From: Stenotrophomonas terrae
Lineage (GTDB): Bacteria > Pseudomonadota > Gammaproteobacteria > Xanthomonadales > Xanthomonadaceae
Direction: 5' to 3'
DNA: 64,000 nucleotides
Assembly: GCF_001431465.1 (NCBI RefSeq)
Contig: NZ_LDJJ01000021.1
Coordinates: forward strand, 1 to 64,000
The notes below the pieces were generated by a model. It made no database searches. It saw only the letters and a list, made by a program, of their open reading frames with translations, and had not been told where the DNA came from. The translations under genes and the position numbers were made by a program. Below are positions 35,315-44,263 of the stretch, piece by piece; position 1 is the stretch's first letter; each line of letters opens with the position of its first letter.

Positions 35315-36163
35315 TCATGTCATTTGCTGGAAGGCCAGTGACATGAGGCGCAACGCCTCGCGTGAACGCCGATCATTGAGGCTGCTGTATAGCAGCACCT
35401 CCTGCGCGGGAACCGGTGGCAAGCCCAATGCCTCGCCGACATCGACGGTGCCCGATGGCGCAGTGCGTATCGCCATGATCGCGACCGCCATGCCGGCCGC
35501 CGCAGCGGCGCCGATGGTAGCGGCGCCTTTACCAATGAAGATTTCCGTCCATTCAATTCCTGCCTTGTCCAGAACCGCCGTCGCCGCGTTGCGAATGCGG
35601 CAGGTCTCGCCCTGTGTCGCCAGCAACAGCGGCGCCCCCTTGGCAGCCTGCCACCCGGGTGTGGCCACCCATGAGAACGGTTCTGCATAGATCGCCTTGC
35701 TTCGCTTGCGATGATCATCCGGCCGGAGAACCCAGGCTGCATCGAGTTCGCCCTGATCGTAGAGCGCCATCAGTTCACGCGTCCCTCCCACACGCATCTC
35801 AACGCGCAAGCTCGGATCATGCGCGTTGATACGGCGTAGAAGCGCAGGCAGTTCGCTGCCGATCAATGCGTGGTTCACGCCGACTACCAGCCTGCGTTCC
35901 TCGACCTCGAAAGAAGCAGCGGCACGATCGTGCGCCTCGATCAAACCACGTGCCGCATCCAGGAAGGCCAGTCCTTCGGCCGAGAGGCGAACGTGCCGCG
36001 GCGAACGCTCCATCAACCGCCTGCCGAGCTGACCTTCCAACTTGCTCAGCTTGAGGCTGATGGACGACTGCGTAGTTCCCAACACGTCACCGGCACGAGT
36101 GAAGCTACGCAGCTCCGCCGCTACCACGAACGCCCGCACCGCTGCGATATCCAAGGGCTTCAT
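35315..36163 (-). CDS. LysR-family transcriptional regulator
   Basis: 282 residues. N-terminal winged helix-turn-helix (RAFVVAAELRSFTRAGDVLG, then TTQSSISLKLSKLE) and a LysR substrate-binding domain from about 90. The start at 36163 (MKPLDIAAVRAF) fits the family; the frame is open upstream. Divergent from the lipocalin-like gene with 100 nt of AT-rich DNA between them, so that gene is the likely target. Effector unknown. Confidence 0.9.
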   Translation of the reverse strand: MKPLDIAAVRAFVVAAELRSFTRAGDVLGTTQSSISLKLSKLEGQLGRRLMERSPRHVRLSAEGLAFLDAARGLIEAHDRAAASFEVEERRLVVGVNHALIGSELPALLRRINAHDPSLRVEMRVGGTRELMALYDQGELDAAWVLRPDDHRKRSKAIYAEPFSWVATPGWQAAKGAPLLLATQGETCRIRNAATAVLDKAGIEWTEIFIGKGAATIGAAAAAGMAVAIMAIRTAPSGTVDVGEALGLPPVPAQEVLLYSSLNDRRSREALRLMSLAFQQMT

Positions 36164-36263
36164 GCAATGATTCGCATTGATAATCATAGATATCATCATG
36201 GATCCGTATATCAAATGATAGAGGCCGCGTACTGTTCGGGCTCCACCGCTGAGCAAACCCGCC

Positions 36264-36758
36264 ATGAAAGCCATCCTTACCATGACCCTCGCGATCCTCG
36301 CCGGCCTGGCTACACGCGACGTTTTTGCCGCGGCGCCGGAGTCGCAGCTGCAAGGCACGTGGACGCTTGTGGCGGCCGACAGGCTCCTTCCGGATGGCCG
36401 GCGCGTCGACGATTACGGGGCCTCGCCCACCGGTCGCTTGATCATTGACGCGCACGGACGTTACTCCTTGCAGATATTCAAGTCCGAACGCCCGCGCTTC
36501 GGCGCAGACGACAAGGCGCTAGGGACCGCCGACGAGTTCGCCTCAGCTGTGCTCGGTTCGAGTACCCATTACGGGACCATCGCAGTCAACGCGCAACCGC
36601 ACACGCTTATCTTCCGTATCGAAGCCGCCTCGTTCCCCAACTGGGAGGGCAGAAATCAGGAGCGCGACTACACCCTCGCCGATGGCATCCTGACTTACCG
36701 CGTGCCGCCAAGGCCTGACGGCGCGATCCCGATTTCGGTATGGAAAAAACTGGACTAG
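36264..36758 (+). CDS. Exported lipocalin-like protein
   Basis: 164 residues: signal peptide (MTLAILAGLATRDVFAAAP) then a lipocalin-like (Lipocalin_5) domain beginning LQGTWTLVAADRLLPDG and containing GRLIIDAHGRYSLQIF and FPNWEGRNQERDYTL. Such proteins bind small hydrophobic ligands or act as catabolic accessory proteins. Pairing with a divergent LysR regulator is the usual context for this group. About 215 nt to the next gene contain nothing I can identify. Confidence 0.82.
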   Translation: MKAILTMTLAILAGLATRDVFAAAPESQLQGTWTLVAADRLLPDGRRVDDYGASPTGRLIIDAHGRYSLQIFKSERPRFGADDKALGTADEFASAVLGSSTHYGTIAVNAQPHTLIFRIEAASFPNWEGRNQERDYTLADGILTYRVPPRPDGAIPISVWKKLD

Positions 36759-36973
36759 CGCAGGCCTATGCCGGACCACGTGTTCTGGCAATGCGCCCCG
36801 CTTGCCAATGCTGCGGGGTTGATCAGGATGGTCCGTTACTGCCTGGCGCCGACATCAGCTGCATGCTCGCACAGTGCACCGATTCCAAGGCCGGGGGACG
36901 ATGCGTGCACAGAAACGGCGATGAAGGAATGTGGTGACTTCGGTGGCGCGGCGGCTGGCAGCATCGCGGCACG

Positions 36974-38680
36974 CTACTTCGCGTCGCGACGCAGCAGCAT
37001 GTTGCGCCAGGTTGGAATTGCACCGCGGAAATCAACGGCTTCACCATCACTGGTAAAAAACAGGCCCTGCTCTGCTTCAACAACCAGCCGTATGCCATCA
37101 ATGTACAACCAACCCGAACGGTGCTCCACGTCAACAGTCATGGAAGATTTACCCCATTGATTGATGTGGTAACGCCCCAGCCAGTGAATCCAATGCGCAC
37201 GATCCGGGCCGGGCGGCAGGTCTGGACCATCGTTCTGGTCAAGGCTTTCTTCGCCCGATGCGCATTCCAGGTGCGCCGGCTGCCCTGCCGTTGCGGCATG
37301 GTGGCGGTAAGCAACCACCTCCCCATGCGTATCCACGGTGAACATTTCATCGACATCGACGAAGCCGAGCGAGGTCTCCGTGCCAGCCCCCTTTCGACGC
37401 ATGCGCAGGCGGCCATCGACTGAATCCAGGATATCGACGCGCGCATTGCGGCCTATCCAGCTTCCTGCGTATGTACGTGCACGGCCAGGGCTCAGCCGTA
37501 TCGTCCCCAACGCCGAGGCAGGCAGCCGCGGTGCACGCGGGCCAAATCGGGATTCGAGCAACTGTTCGATCAACGCATCACCAAAGCCATAACCGGCCGA
37601 GGTCGCACGATTGAACATCGCGGCGAACCCGAACCTGGCCTCCGGGCAATACGTGAAAACGCATCCAAAGCCGAACCCGCCGCCACGATGATGCAACAGG
37701 CGCACTGGCGTTGTTCCGTAGCGGCGCTCCGTGCGCATCACGCCAAGCCCGTAATCGCCCCCCAGACCGAAGCCGTGCATTTCATCCCATAGCGCCGGGG
37801 CCAACAGCTGGCGCGCTTCATGGCGCCCGCCAGCTAGCTGGAACGCGATGTACGTGGCCATGTCACGGGCACTGGTCCACACACCGCCTGACACGACCAG
37901 GGGCGTCACGGCCGGCACCACCGCGTAACCGTCCTGGCTTCCCAACGCCCGGTCCGCGCGTTTCAGGTACTCGGCGGGGGTAGCTGTACTGTCCTTCATG
38001 CCCAACGGAGCGAACAGCCTTTCCCGCAACCATTGGGCGTAAGGCATGCCGGTGACCCGTTCCAACACATACCCCGCCAGGTCGAAGCCCAGATTCGAGT
38101 AGCGATAGCGCTCTCCCACCGGAAAGCGCAACCAGGTTGTCGCGATGCTGCGTACATGTGCCTCGAAGCTGGGTGAGTCCGCTTCGTAGTTGTTGCCGAC
38201 CGGCGCTTCATGAGTGAAGCCGGCCCGGTTCGCGAGCAACAGGCGCAACGTGATTCGTTCCTGCGGCGCAGGCTCGAAACGACTGTTCACCGCAAACTCC
38301 GGCAGGTAACGTGTTATGGGCGTGTCAAGTTCAAGCAACCCATCCTGCACTGCCAGCAGCACGGCTATCGCGGCAAAATTTTTCGAGGTGGATTGGATGC
38401 TGAACAGCGTGCCCACATCGACCGTATGCCCCGCGCCTGCGGTTGTCTGACCAAAGCCCTCGACCCAACGCGGCTCATCCCCCTGTACAAGACAGACCGA
38501 GGCAGCGCTGATCCCGCTCCCGGCCATCGCAGAAATGACTGATCTGCGTTCTGCCTCGATCACCGAGCTGAACTCATGGCCCGGCATTCCACCGAATGCC
38601 CTACTGGCGAGGACGAGCCCCATCGCCGAGAGTGCCGCGGTCCGGCCCAGGAAAGAGCGGCGGTTGAGCGTACTTGCCAT
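36974..38680 (-). CDS. Exported serine hydrolase of the beta-lactamase (class C/PBP4*) family
   Basis: 568 residues. The N-terminus is Tat-like (NRRSFLGRTAALSAMG). The catalytic SxxK is S97-T-S-K100 (FSIQSTSKNF), and the YxN motif is Y194-S-N196 (YRYSNLGFDLAGY). Third-motif candidates HRGG and HHRGGGFGFG lie further on. The C-terminal 180 residues form an extra domain (from about 390, RTYAGSWIG) of the kind that regulates activity. Likely an esterase or peptidase acting on peptidoglycan fragments or D-peptides; true beta-lactamase activity is not implied. No strong ribosome site is seen before the ATG. Confidence 0.88.
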   Translation of the reverse strand: MASTLNRRSFLGRTAALSAMGLVLASRAFGGMPGHEFSSVIEAERRSVISAMAGSGISAASVCLVQGDEPRWVEGFGQTTAGAGHTVDVGTLFSIQSTSKNFAAIAVLLAVQDGLLELDTPITRYLPEFAVNSRFEPAPQERITLRLLLANRAGFTHEAPVGNNYEADSPSFEAHVRSIATTWLRFPVGERYRYSNLGFDLAGYVLERVTGMPYAQWLRERLFAPLGMKDSTATPAEYLKRADRALGSQDGYAVVPAVTPLVVSGGVWTSARDMATYIAFQLAGGRHEARQLLAPALWDEMHGFGLGGDYGLGVMRTERRYGTTPVRLLHHRGGGFGFGCVFTYCPEARFGFAAMFNRATSAGYGFGDALIEQLLESRFGPRAPRLPASALGTIRLSPGRARTYAGSWIGRNARVDILDSVDGRLRMRRKGAGTETSLGFVDVDEMFTVDTHGEVVAYRHHAATAGQPAHLECASGEESLDQNDGPDLPPGPDRAHWIHWLGRYHINQWGKSSMTVDVEHRSGWLYIDGIRLVVEAEQGLFFTSDGEAVDFRGAIPTWRNMLLRRDAK

Positions 38681-39160
38681 GAATGCACCAGCGCGGGGCG
38701 ATGGGCAATACTTGCACCCAGGCGGCGGTGCTACATGTGTCGTTCGGCACAGAAGCGGAGCAAGGCGGCCAGCGGAAATTTTGTGCGGCGACCAGCATTT
38801 TTATCTGCAATGGAAAGCACGTGAACACCGATGGTGATGATGCGATCCTCTTCCCGGTTTAATTCAAGGACGTTCAACTTGCTGCGCGTCTTGCCGATGA
38901 GTTCGGGATGCAAATTTTTACCTTGGCCGAATCGGCTCCCTACTACAGTGTTGTGGCGGAATAAGTGCTCATTCTTCGCGGATGATATGGTTGTTCCAGG
39001 AACGTCTGAACAACTATTTCAAGGTTGTTCAGCGGCGACTGCAAGGCATGATAACGATGCCACTTTGTGTCGGAGGAATGGCCACCGTACTGGCATCTTT
39101 GCGGGGTTTTCAATTTTCCAGCTTCGCGGCTTATGCCGCGCCCACAAACAGCCGGGGCTA
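38681..39160. other. 480-nt region without a firm gene
   Basis: On the minus strand a possible 60-residue frame (38731-38913, TTG start with AAGG about 10 nt before it, beginning MHPELIGKTRSKLN) sits just upstream of the serine hydrolase; it has charged, protein-like composition but no recognised family. Further right is a small inverted repeat (GAACAAC at 39008 with GTTGTTC at 39024). There is also a half copy of the GCTTCGCGGCTTAYGCCGC repeat at 39121-39146. Base composition is more AT-rich than the neighbours. Confidence 0.35.
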
Positions 39161-40105
39161 CTACAGCTGCGAGGGCGATACACCGAACTGCCGCTTGAAC
39201 GCAGCACTGAAGCTGCTGGTATGCGCGTAGCCTGCGATATCGGCGGCCACTTCCACCGGCACGCGCTGCCTTAGCAGTGCTTGTCGCGCACGCTCCAGCC
39301 GCAGCGTGCGCAGATAGGCGGCGATGCTGCTGCCATGTTGCTGCTGGAAGCCGCGTTGCAGGTCCACCGCGTTGGTGCCCAGTTGTCGCGCCATCTGGTT
39401 GATGCTGAGGCTGTCTGCCTCGCCGCTGTGCAGCCATTGCTGCAGGCGTTCCACGCAGCGCTGCAGGTGCGCGCCAAGCGCGCGCTCGCCCTGCTCTGCT
39501 GCCAGTGCTTGCACTACGCCTGCCGCCAGTTCCAGGGCAAAGCTTTCCTGCTGCAGGCGGCGCAGCAGCGGTGGGCTGGAGGGATCGGTTTCAAACAAGC
39601 CTGCCGCTCGCCGCAGCAGGGCTGCGGTCGGCTGCCAGCGCTGGTTGCGGGCATGGCTGCGGCGCAGGCGGGTGATGCCCGGCGTGGCGACGGCGTCGAG
39701 CTGCTGGGCCAGCCAATCGTCGCTGAAGTGCAGGCTGACTTTGGTTTCCTGGCGGCCGGCCTGCCAATGACGCAGGAACCGGTCGTCCTCGCGCAGGTGG
39801 ATCAGCATCGCCGGGTTGCGGTTGTGGCGACTGTCCAGGCGCAGGCGTTCCTCGCCGATGGCCACGTCGGCCTCGCCTTGCAGCAGGAAGCTGGCGGTCA
39901 GGCCTGCCGGCAGGCGGTTGTGGCTGCAGCCGCCCACCATGTCGCGGCTGCGGCTCAGGTACAGCACCAGGCCAGCGTCCAGCGCCTGCACCTGCTGCCA
40001 GCCGGCCAACACCGGCATGGCATCGGGCAGGCCGGACGCGAAGTCCACCTGGCCGCCCAAGGCGTGGGCTGCGTCCATCAGTTCGGCGCAGGTATAGACC
40101 TGCAT
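39161..40105 (-). CDS. AraC-family regulator, PchR-like
   Basis: 314 residues. The N-terminal 200 lack a classical cupin signature but resemble PchR/AlcR-type siderophore-sensing domains; the C-terminal 100 hold the two AraC helix-turn-helices (SINQMARQLGTNAVDLQRGF and VEVAADIAGYAHTSSFSAAF). Start at the ATG at 40105, though a GTG lies 9 nt upstream. Divergent from the permease-receptor operon across a Fur-like box, the standard plan for regulators that switch on receptor genes when their siderophore is bound and iron is scarce. Confidence 0.9.
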   Translation of the reverse strand: MQVYTCAELMDAAHALGGQVDFASGLPDAMPVLAGWQQVQALDAGLVLYLSRSRDMVGGCSHNRLPAGLTASFLLQGEADVAIGEERLRLDSRHNRNPAMLIHLREDDRFLRHWQAGRQETKVSLHFSDDWLAQQLDAVATPGITRLRRSHARNQRWQPTAALLRRAAGLFETDPSSPPLLRRLQQESFALELAAGVVQALAAEQGERALGAHLQRCVERLQQWLHSGEADSLSINQMARQLGTNAVDLQRGFQQQHGSSIAAYLRTLRLERARQALLRQRVPVEVAADIAGYAHTSSFSAAFKRQFGVSPSQL

Positions 40106-40166
40106 GCAAGGCACCCACGAATGTCGTCGTGGCTAAATTTTCCTTCGCCGCGCCTAAACTTTCAAT

Positions 40167-40185
40167 GGTATTGATAACTATTCTT
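40167..40185. promoter_or_regulatory. Fur-like box in the divergent iron-uptake promoter
   Basis: GGTATTGATAACTATTCTT matches 13 of 19 positions of the GATAATGATAATCATTATC consensus, including the central TGATAA. It lies 58 nt before the plus-strand operon start and 62 nt before the AraC start, so both could be iron-repressed. Confidence 0.7.
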
Positions 40186-40242
40186 ATTTGAGGGGCGGCA
40201 AGTGCCTGCCCCTGTCCCCGTATTCAGTGAAGGTCAGTGGCA

Positions 40243-40629
40243 ATGGGTTTGACGATCAAGCAGGCGGCCGTGGTCCGCGCCGTCTTCCACGATGCGGTCA
40301 GTGCGGACGAGATCCGCTATTGGTTGCAGCGCGTGGAAGCACTGATCGTGACGGCCACGCCGTTCTACTTCATCGCCAGCACCGCGCCCGGCGCCAGCTT
40401 CAGTGACGATTACCGGGCCATCCAGGCGGTCTGGTACAAGCAGCACAAGCCGGCCTTCCGCCAGCACTGCAGGGGGCTGGTGCGCATTGCCAGCAGCGCC
40501 GCCGAACAGCAGCGGCTGGATACCCCGGCCCTGCATGCGGCCTGGGGCGTGCCCTATCTGGTCACCACCGATGCCGCCGACGGCATGCGCTGGATCGGCC
40601 AGCAGTTGGAGCGGGCCAATGCGCACTGA
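40243..40629 (+). CDS. Uncharacterised 128-residue protein in siderophore-uptake operon
   Basis: First gene of the operon. Soluble, no signal peptide or membrane helix; mixed alpha/beta composition with several aromatics (EIRYWLQRVE, ATPFYFIAST, AIQAVWYKQHKPAF) and a C-terminal VPYLVTTDAADGMRWI. ATG at 40243 preferred over a GTG 6 nt upstream, with AAGG 10 nt before. Its last 11 nt overlap the start of the permease gene, so the two are translationally coupled. I do not recognise the family. Position suggests a cytoplasmic partner of permease or siderophore processing (inference). Confidence 0.72.
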   Translation: MGLTIKQAAVVRAVFHDAVSADEIRYWLQRVEALIVTATPFYFIASTAPGASFSDDYRAIQAVWYKQHKPAFRQHCRGLVRIASSAAEQQRLDTPALHAAWGVPYLVTTDAADGMRWIGQQLERANAH

Positions 40630-41839
40630 GCGCGCTGCCGCCTCCCGTTTCGGCCTGGGCGTGATCGTGGTGCTGTACATGGCCCATGCGCTGCCGCTGT
40701 ACTTCTACAACGTGGCGGTGCCGGCCATCCTGCGCAGCCAGGGCGTGGACCTGCGCTGGATCGGCATGTTGTCGCTGCTGTATCTGCCGTGGGCGTTCAA
40801 GTTCCTGTGGGCGCCGCTGGTGGACCGCTGGCACCTGCCGGCATTGGGCCGGCGCCGCAGTTGGTTGTGGCTGACCCAGCTGCTGTTGCTGGTCGGCATC
40901 CTGGTGTTGGCCTTCACCGGGCTGGACCACGGCCTCACGGTGTTCGTGCTGGTCGGCATGTGGATCTCCACCATTGCCGCCACCCAGGACATCGCCATTG
41001 ATGGCTATACCGTGGAAGCGCTGGCACCGGCCGAGCATCGCCTGGGCAGCATGGCGCAGAGCGTGGGCGTGGCGCTGGGCAGCATGGTCGGCGGTGCCGG
41101 CGTGCTGTGGCTGTATGAAACGCGCGGCTGGAATGTGGCCCTGCTCAGCCTGGCCGCGATGAGTGCGCTCACCCTGTTCGCCGTGCAGCAGATCAACGAA
41201 GTGCCACGCCCGGCGGCAAGCCAGCAGCCCAGCGTACTGCGTGCACTGCGCCGGCCCGAGCTGCGCTGGGCACTGCTGCTGATCGTGCTGTATCGCATGG
41301 TGGAAGCCCCGGCGATGGCGATGGTCAATCCACTGCTGGTGGATCAGAAGTGGAGCCTGACCGAGATCGGCCTGCTGATCTCGGTGGGCGGCGCCGGTGT
41401 TGGCATGTTGGCCGCTGTGGGTGCGGCCTGGCTGCTCAAACAGCGCAGCGCCGAACAGCTGCTGATGCACGCCGGCTGGTGGCGCACGCTGCTGTATGTA
41501 TTGCTGGCCGCGCTGCTGTACAGCGGTGTGCTTGCCACCTCGCAGTTTGGGCTGGGCGCACTGGTGATTGCCCTGCTGGCGCTGCGCTATGTGGCGATGA
41601 CCAGCCTGTATGCCTTGTTCATGCGGATCAGCTCGCGCGAGCAGGCCGGCACCGATTTCACCTTGCTGGTCTGCTTCGAACTGCTGATCTATTTCATCGG
41701 CGGCGCACTGTCCGGCTTCCTCGCCAAGGGCCTTGGCTACACCGCGTATTACGTGGCGCTGGCGATTGCCTCCGCACTTGGCTTGCTGTTGTGCCGGCCG
41801 CTGCTGCGCCGTTTCGCGCCTTCCCCTTCTTCTCCCTGA
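40619..41839 (+). CDS. RhtX/FptX-type siderophore permease (MFS)
   Basis: 406-residue inner-membrane transporter with twelve predicted helices. The conserved YLPWAFKFLWAPLVDR loop after helix 2 and the ATQDIAIDGYTVEAL stretch between helices 4 and 5 place it in the AmpG/RhtX/FptX branch of the MFS, single-protein permeases importing ferri-siderophores such as rhizobactin or pyochelin. ATG at 40619 lies inside the end of the previous gene. Followed after 17 nt by the TonB-dependent receptor. The AmpG relation leaves open another cargo, but the receptor and Fur-like box favour iron. Confidence 0.88.
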   Translation: MRTERAAASRFGLGVIVVLYMAHALPLYFYNVAVPAILRSQGVDLRWIGMLSLLYLPWAFKFLWAPLVDRWHLPALGRRRSWLWLTQLLLLVGILVLAFTGLDHGLTVFVLVGMWISTIAATQDIAIDGYTVEALAPAEHRLGSMAQSVGVALGSMVGGAGVLWLYETRGWNVALLSLAAMSALTLFAVQQINEVPRPAASQQPSVLRALRRPELRWALLLIVLYRMVEAPAMAMVNPLLVDQKWSLTEIGLLISVGGAGVGMLAAVGAAWLLKQRSAEQLLMHAGWWRTLLYVLLAALLYSGVLATSQFGLGALVIALLALRYVAMTSLYALFMRISSREQAGTDFTLLVCFELLIYFIGGALSGFLAKGLGYTAYYVALAIASALGLLLCRPLLRRFAPSPSSP

Positions 41840-41856
41840 TACGTTCCGAGGACACC

Positions 41857-44109
41857 ATGCGGCATACCGCAGCAACGCTTCCGCTCGCCCTGCTGAGCCT
41901 GGCCATCAGTGGCCAGCTCGCAGCACAGACCAGCACCACTGCCGGCACCCGCCAGCTGGATGCAGTCAGCGTCACCGCCGTGCGCGGCGCGCGCAGCGTG
42001 GCCGAGATCGCCGGCACCGTGTACGCCATCGAGCGTGAGCAGATCGCCCAACAGACCGCGGCCGGCCGCAGCACCGCCGAAATCCTCGGCCAACTGGTGC
42101 CGTCGCTGGCGCCGGCCAGTGGCACTACCAGCAACTACGGCATGACCATGCGTGGCCGCAGCGTGCAGGTGATGATCGATGGCGTGCCGCTGACCGGCGC
42201 ACGCGATGGCTCGCGCCAGCTCAACAGCATCTCGCCGACGATGATCGAGCGCATCGAGGTGATCTCCGGTGCCACCGCGCTGTACGGCGCTGGTGCCAGC
42301 GGCGGCATCATCAACATCATCACCTTGCAGCCGGGCAATGCGCCGGTGCAGCTGGCCAGTCAGCTCGGCCTGCGCACGCCGTCGGATGTATCCAGCGACA
42401 ACCTGGCCTGGAATGCCGCGCAGACCATGACCGTGCGCGGTGACACCTTCAGCGGTGCCTTTGGTATTGCCTACGGCCGTCAGGGCGCATCGCTGGATGC
42501 ACACGGCCGCCGCATCGGCCCGGAGATCGCCCAGACCGACCGCCAGGACACCGAAACCAAGGAACTCAACGCCCGTCTGGATTGGGCGCTGAGCCCTGCG
42601 CAGCAACTGAGCGTGGGCATGCGCTGGTATGACGACCAGCAGGACAGCGACTACGGCCCGGACTACGGCCCACGCCTGGCAGTGCTGTTCAACCCTGCCT
42701 ACTCGCCCACCCACAACGCGGTCGATGGCCTGCAGTTGAATGCACAGCCGCGCACCCGTCACCAGGGCGTCAACGCGCAGTACCGCAACCGCGACGTGTT
42801 CGGCGGCCAGGAACTGAGCGTGGAAGCCTATTACCGGAACGAACAGGGCCGCTGGTTCCCGTCGGTATCCACCCTGGTGCATCCGGCGCTGCCCGGTGGC
42901 TATGCCTATGTGGCGATGCAGTCCAATACCGACATCGACGTCTGGGGCCTGCGCACCGCGTTGCACAAGGGCTTTGATATCGGCGGTCGCAGCCTGCAGC
43001 TGTCCTATGGCGTGGACCATGAGCGCGAGGAAGACAGCCAGCGCGGGCAGATGTACGACATCAACACCTTCATCGCCAGCAATGGCTTGAAATACACGCC
43101 GACTGCCCAGTATGCGATGGGCCCGGATGTACGGGTGGATACCACCGGCCTGTTCCTGCAGGCCGACCATGCGCTGAGCGAGCTCTTCAGTGTGCAGGCC
43201 GGCGTGCGTCATCAGATCCTGCGCAACAATGTGGATGATTCGCTGCCCTACACCGAGGCCATCACCGCCGACGCCGTGGCCGGCTATCAGCCGCAGCTGC
43301 TGGCCGGTGGCCGCGTGCGGCATTCGCAGACCTTGTTCAATGCCGGTGTGGTCTACAAGTTCAGTGATGCGCAACAGCTGTTCGCGAATTTTTCGCAGGG
43401 CTTCAGCCTGCCGGATACACAGCGCATGCTGCGCGACGTGCACGCCAACTTCGTCATCGACAGCCGTAACATCGGCCCCATCAAGGTGGACAACTACGAG
43501 CTGGGCTGGCGCTTGAACAACTCGCAGCTGCAGAGCGCGGTGACCGCGTTCTACAACCGCTCGGACAAGACCGTGCAGTTCAACCGCAACTACAGTGTGT
43601 CGGTGGCTGACACCGATGAGCGCGTATATGGCGTGGAAGCCAACCTGCGCTATACGCCTACCGCGCAACTGGAACTGGGCGCGAGCGTGGCTAGCACGCG
43701 CGGCCAGTACCGCGATGCGGCCGGGCAGTGGCGCGAGCTCAATGCCTTCCGCGTGTCGCCGTTGAAGGCTGGCGTGCATGGGCAGTGGCGTTTTGCCAAC
43801 GACAGCCTGCTGCGTCTGCAGGGCCAAGCAGTGGGCGGCACGGATGATGCCTGGCGTGATGCGCAGGTAGCGGCGGTCAGCCCGACCATCCGCGCGACGC
43901 CGGCAGCGAAGATCCGCGGCTACGCGGTGTTTGACCTGATTGGTGAGCTGCCGCTGGCGGGTGGGCGCTTCAGTGTTGGCGTCTACAACCTGGCCAATCG
44001 TGACTACAAGACGGTGTATGGGCAGCAGGCGGAAGCGACCTACGGCAAGTTGTCGAGCGTGCCGGCGCAGGGGCGGACGTTCGGGGTTGGGTATCGGGTT
44101 GAATACTGA
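41857..44109 (+). CDS. TonB-dependent siderophore receptor
   Basis: 750 residues. Signal peptide ending SGQLAAQ, a TonB-box-like LDAVSVTAV just after it, a plug domain (AEILGQLVPSLAPASG, MRGRSVQVMIDGVPL, IERIEVISGATALYGAGASGG) and a 22-strand barrel ending in GVGYRVEY with the terminal aromatic. Brings a ferric siderophore across the outer membrane. Ribosome site CGAGGA upstream of ATG at 41857. It is the last gene of a three-gene operon. The siderophore is unknown, and no biosynthesis genes are nearby, so it may be made by another organism. Confidence 0.95.
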   Translation: MRHTAATLPLALLSLAISGQLAAQTSTTAGTRQLDAVSVTAVRGARSVAEIAGTVYAIEREQIAQQTAAGRSTAEILGQLVPSLAPASGTTSNYGMTMRGRSVQVMIDGVPLTGARDGSRQLNSISPTMIERIEVISGATALYGAGASGGIINIITLQPGNAPVQLASQLGLRTPSDVSSDNLAWNAAQTMTVRGDTFSGAFGIAYGRQGASLDAHGRRIGPEIAQTDRQDTETKELNARLDWALSPAQQLSVGMRWYDDQQDSDYGPDYGPRLAVLFNPAYSPTHNAVDGLQLNAQPRTRHQGVNAQYRNRDVFGGQELSVEAYYRNEQGRWFPSVSTLVHPALPGGYAYVAMQSNTDIDVWGLRTALHKGFDIGGRSLQLSYGVDHEREEDSQRGQMYDINTFIASNGLKYTPTAQYAMGPDVRVDTTGLFLQADHALSELFSVQAGVRHQILRNNVDDSLPYTEAITADAVAGYQPQLLAGGRVRHSQTLFNAGVVYKFSDAQQLFANFSQGFSLPDTQRMLRDVHANFVIDSRNIGPIKVDNYELGWRLNNSQLQSAVTAFYNRSDKTVQFNRNYSVSVADTDERVYGVEANLRYTPTAQLELGASVASTRGQYRDAAGQWRELNAFRVSPLKAGVHGQWRFANDSLLRLQGQAVGGTDDAWRDAQVAAVSPTIRATPAAKIRGYAVFDLIGELPLAGGRFSVGVYNLANRDYKTVYGQQAEATYGKLSSVPAQGRTFGVGYRVEY

Positions 44110-44130
44110 AGCTGTTGCTGTTGCTTCAAG

Positions 44131-44254
44131 CCCCTCTCCTACGGGAGAGGGGTTGGGGTGAGGGTTGGAGCGAAGCCCGCACGATACTTTTCACGAGGCT
44201 TCGCTCTTACCCTCATCCGCCCCGTTGGGCCACCTTCTCCCGGCGGGAGAAGGA
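44131..44254. repeat. Intergenic repeats downstream of the receptor gene
   Basis: A reversed CCCTCACCCCAACCCCTCTC-type repeat with hairpin lies at 44131-44164, an inner inverted pair GAGCGAAGCC/GGCTTCGCTC at 44168 and 44197, and a second family (CCCTCATCCGCCCC..TTCTCCCGGCGGGAGAAGG) at 44210-44254. They separate two convergent genes. Confidence 0.75.
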
Positions 44255-44263
44255 GGCGGCCCG

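Noticed and set aside
36165-36190. Fur-like sequence (TTGATAATCATAG region) between the LysR and lipocalin genes
   Set aside because: Only 11 of 19 consensus positions match and neither gene is iron-related; AT-rich promoter DNA explains it.
39008-39030. GAACAAC/GTTGTTC inverted repeat considered as an insertion-sequence end
   Set aside because: No transposase fragment, no target duplication and only 7-bp arms.
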